From UBA6168 sp964573725 (GTDB lineage: Bacteria; Bacteroidota; Bacteroidia; Chitinophagales; Saprospiraceae), in contig CAZNLJ010000069.1 in assembly GCA_964573725.1 (NCBI GenBank), positions 1 to 17,095 of the forward strand: a DNA stretch of 17,095 nucleotides, given 5' to 3'. Made by a program: the position numbers and the translations under genes. The stretch's first letter is position 1. Every line of letters begins with the position of its first letter. Under the pieces are notes generated by a model. The model was not told the origin of the DNA. It searched no databases and saw only the letters and a list, made by a program, of their open reading frames with translations. Positions 15,144-17,095 of the stretch are shown here, piece after piece.

Positions 15144-17095
15144 TCAATACGGGATGACCGACATCGTCGCCAGCGGCTCCATCGTCACCACGCTGCCGTC
15201 CTCGACGAGCAACGTACGGCCGACGGCATGCACCCCAGTGGAGACCAGCACCGTATGGCCGGCGGGAATGATGACGTCGTTGCAGGTATAAGGCGTGAAG
15301 CCGGTGTCCCAGTTCTTGCCGTCGCTCCACAGCAGGCCGTCCCCGTTCCCGGTCCAGGTGACCACCTCGTCGGCCACCGTCTCCACCACTTCCGTCACCG
15401 GCGGAAGGGTACAGCCGCTGCCCCCGAACAGGGTCGCGACGCAGATATAGGTGCCGGCGGTGAGGTCGTCATGGACCGGATTGAACTGGTAGTTGTCGCC
15501 CGCATCCACCGAGTAGCCCCATTGGCCGCCGTTCGGGCCGCCGACGATGGTCATGGTGAGGGTCCCGTCAAACTCGCCGCAGTTTTCCGGCGTGCTGGTC
15601 ACGATCAGGTCCGGGGCATCCACCGTCACCGTCGCCTGGCAGGTCCGGCTGTTGCCGTTGCCGTCGGAGACCGTCAGGGTGACCAGGTTGGGGCCATCGT
15701 TGATGCAGTTGAACTGGGCGGGGCTGACCCCGACCGGCTGGAGGGTCCCGCAGTTGTCGTAGGAGGCCGCCAGGTCCAGCACCGAAGCCGGATCCAGGAT
15801 GGCCAGGCCGGCCAGGACGATGGTGGTGTCCTTGCAGACCACCACCGGTTTGATCTTGTCCTGCACCGTGACGGTCGCTGTACAGGTAGCCGTGTTGCCA
15901 TGGATGTCCGTGGCCGTCAGCACCACCGTATTGGCGCCGAGGTCGGCGCAGTCGAAGCCCGTCTGGCTCAGGTACAGCGTATCGATGCCGCAGGCGTCGG
16001 TGGTCCCGTTGTCGACTTGCGATACGGACAAGGTCGCCTGGCCCGCCATATCCAGCTGGATGGTGACCGGCTGGCAGAGCATGGTCGGGGCGATTGTATC
16101 CAGTACGGTAACCTGGGCTTGGCAACTGGACGTATTATTGGACCCGTCGCTTACCACGAGATGGAACGAATGTATGCCGACATCCCCACAATCGAACATG
16201 GCATTGGTAGCAGGTGTCGAATTGTGCGGGGCGATTCTAAGATTGTCCACCGTGACAAATGATGAAGGTGTTGTTGTGCTGATGGTCAGCTGTGTGATGG
16301 CCGTACCATTCGTCGCGAATCCAAAAAAATCATCAGCGCCATCGGTGGGATAACTTATCGTCGATCCGTCAGAGTCGGTAATGGTGATGACACCTTGGAT
16401 CGGAGAGCCCGGTAAATCCGTCAGGTAGGTATTAAGTCCCACAGCCGCCACACCCGGGGAAAAGGAAAACGTAATCGGTACTTGTTGATTGTTGGTCGAC
16501 ATCGCGATGGAACCAGAAACGATGAGCATGTATAATTGGTTGTCCGGGGTGCTGGCGGTCCATTCTACACCTTCCAGGGTATTACCGATGGGACCATTGA
16601 TAAATGAAAATCCAGGATAACTTTCGAAGGTCTCCATCGTGGAGCTGGATAGCCCGAACCCGGCAACCAGGTCGTTGAACTCACTTTCCTGGAAAACCGC
16701 CTGTTTGTTGGTGATGGACATCGAACTTATCCCGCAGGCGTCCGTCGAGCCGTTGTCGATATCCGAGGGCAGGATGTTTGCGTGCCCTGCATTATCCAGA
16801 TAGACCAACAAGTCCTGACAAATGGCCGTCGGGGCGACCAGGTCCTGCACCGTCACCGTGGACTGGCAGGTGGAGGTGTTGCCGTTGTTGTCGGTGACCG
16901 TCAGCGTCACGGTGTTCGCACCGATGTCGTCGCAGTCGAAGCCCGTCTGGCTCAGCGACAGCGACGCGATGCCGCAGGCGTCCGTCGAGCCGTTGTCGAC
17001 CGATGCCGCCGTGGTGCTGCCGGTACCAGCGGCGTTGAGAGAGACCGTTATGTTTTGGCAGTTCGCCGTCGGGGCGACCAGGTCCTGCACGGTGA
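15144..17095 (-). CDS. HYR-repeat surface/secreted protein, C-terminal part (5' end outside the window)
   Basis: The last 650 or so residues of a large extracellular repeat protein; the frame runs off the right edge, so the N-terminus is not seen. From N to C: HYR unit A (16851-17090, 80 residues); unit B (16107-16850), split by a 168-residue inserted domain; unit C (15867-16106, 80 residues); a divergent unit D (15624-15866, 81 residues); an SprB-like module (15360-15623) with TPENCGEFDGTLTMTIVGG and a YSVD-DLTAGTY ending; and a terminal module WTGNGDGLLWSDGKNWDTG with DVIIPAG. HYR units show APTAICQD, DNGSTDACGI, FDC-D-GANTV and TCQSTVTVQD; the paired cysteines suggest an oxidised extracellular location. 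Such proteins in Bacteroidota usually end in a type IX secretion sorting domain, but this one stops at SVIPY without a visible one. Role is unknown; adhesion or matrix structure is a guess. A terminator lies about 110 nt downstream. Confidence 0.88.
   Translation of the reverse strand, partial: TVQDLVAPTANCQNITVSLNAAGTGSTTAASVDNGSTDACGIASLSLSQTGFDCDDIGANTVTLTVTDNNGNTSTCQSTVTVQDLVAPTAICQDLLVYLDNAGHANILPSDIDNGSTDACGISSMSITNKQAVFQESEFNDLVAGFGLSSSTMETFESYPGFSFINGPIGNTLEGVEWTASTPDNQLYMLIVSGSIAMSTNNQQVPITFSFSPGVAAVGLNTYLTDLPGSPIQGVITITDSDGSTISYPTDGADDFFGFATNGTAITQLTISTTTPSSFVTVDNLRIAPHNSTPATNAMFDCGDVGIHSFHLVVSDGSNNTSSCQAQVTVLDTIAPTMLCQPVTIQLDMAGQATLSVSQVDNGTTDACGIDTLYLSQTGFDCADLGANTVVLTATDIHGNTATCTATVTVQDKIKPVVVCKDTTIVLAGLAILDPASVLDLAASYDNCGTLQPVGVSPAQFNCINDGPNLVTLTVSDGNGNSRTCQATVTVDAPDLIVTSTPENCGEFDGTLTMTIVGGPNGGQWGYSVDAGDNYQFNPVHDDLTAGTYICVATLFGGSGCTLPPVTEVVETVADEVVTWTGNGDGLLWSDGKNWDTGFTPYTCNDVIIPAGHTVLVSTGVHAVGRTLLVEDGSVVTMEPLATMSVIPY
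15624..17095 (-). repeat. Tandem HYR repeat array with 240-nt period
   Basis: Units A, B and C of the HYR protein share an exact 80-codon register once the insertion in B is removed. At DNA level, 16732-16759 is identical to 16972-16999 (28 nt), and 16825-16850 is identical to 17065-17090 (26 nt), both at 240-nt spacing. In addition, 15947-15971 is identical to 16931-16955 (25 nt). Unit D keeps the pattern at protein level only. The DNA identity suggests recent duplication or gene conversion between units. Confidence 0.85.
16197..16700 (-). other. 168-residue domain inserted inside HYR unit B
   Basis: Aligning B with the 80-residue units A and C leaves exactly 168 extra residues (504 nt) between SITNKQ and FDCGDVG. 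The insert starts AVFQESEF and ends ATNAM. It is rich in alternating hydrophobic/polar residues, with TMETFESYPG, FSFSPGVAAVGLN, GVITITDSDGSTISYPT, DDFFGFATNGTAITQLTIS and FVTVDNLRIAP. This order (FE-x-P opening, VGLN strand, D-x-DG strand, FFGF, VDNL close) resembles beta-sandwich domains common in secreted bacterial proteins. I did not identify a named family. Its bases are visibly more AT-rich than the flanking repeats. Confidence 0.7.

Noticed and set aside
15624..17095. Regularly spaced repeats considered as a CRISPR or other non-coding array
   Set aside because: The 240-nt period is a multiple of three within one open frame and corresponds to protein domains.

Overview
The window reads as a piece of chromosome from a GC-rich member of the Bacteroidota, most likely a Saprospiria/Lewinella-type bacterium. 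This is inference, resting on three things: a large secreted HYR (hyalin-repeat) and SprB-like repeat protein, a GH77 glucanotransferase with tandem N-terminal starch-binding modules, and weak or absent Shine-Dalgarno sites with one good TAnnTTTG promoter match. No rRNA, tRNA, CRISPR array, transposase or phage gene was seen.

Layout. Positions 34-2694 (minus) encode an 886-residue 4-alpha-glucanotransferase. A 493-nt divergent non-coding region follows. From 3188 to 9209 (plus) lies a compact six-gene hexuronate catabolism and uptake cluster: mannonate dehydratase (uxuA), KDG kinase (kdgK), KDPG aldolase (eda), then the three subunits of a TRAP transporter (DctP, DctQ, DctM). The eda-dctP and dctP-dctQ junctions are 4-nt ATGA overlaps, while a terminator-like hairpin separates uxuA from kdgK. 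Convergent to this cluster, on the minus strand, are an SSS-family sodium:solute symporter (9256-11022) and, upstream of it, a flavin-dependent LLM-class monooxygenase (11097-12275). An 11-bp perfect hairpin lies between these two. A 459-nt divergent region then precedes an acetoacetyl-CoA synthetase (12735-14741, plus). A 402-nt convergent spacer with a bidirectional terminator separates it from the 3' end of a large HYR-repeat protein (15144 to beyond 17095, minus).

How the genes work together. The TRAP transporter would import a uronate or aldonate using the sodium gradient. UxuA makes 2-keto-3-deoxygluconate from D-mannonate, KdgK phosphorylates it, and Eda splits it to pyruvate and glyceraldehyde-3-phosphate. 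The upper glucuronate steps (uronate isomerase UxaC and fructuronate reductase UxuB) are not in the window, and no regulator is present. The monooxygenase and symporter look like a second small uptake-and-oxidation unit of unknown substrate.

The most unusual item is in the HYR protein. Its repeats have an exact 80-residue (240-nt) period, and one of them is split by a 168-residue domain that is visibly more AT-rich than its flanks.
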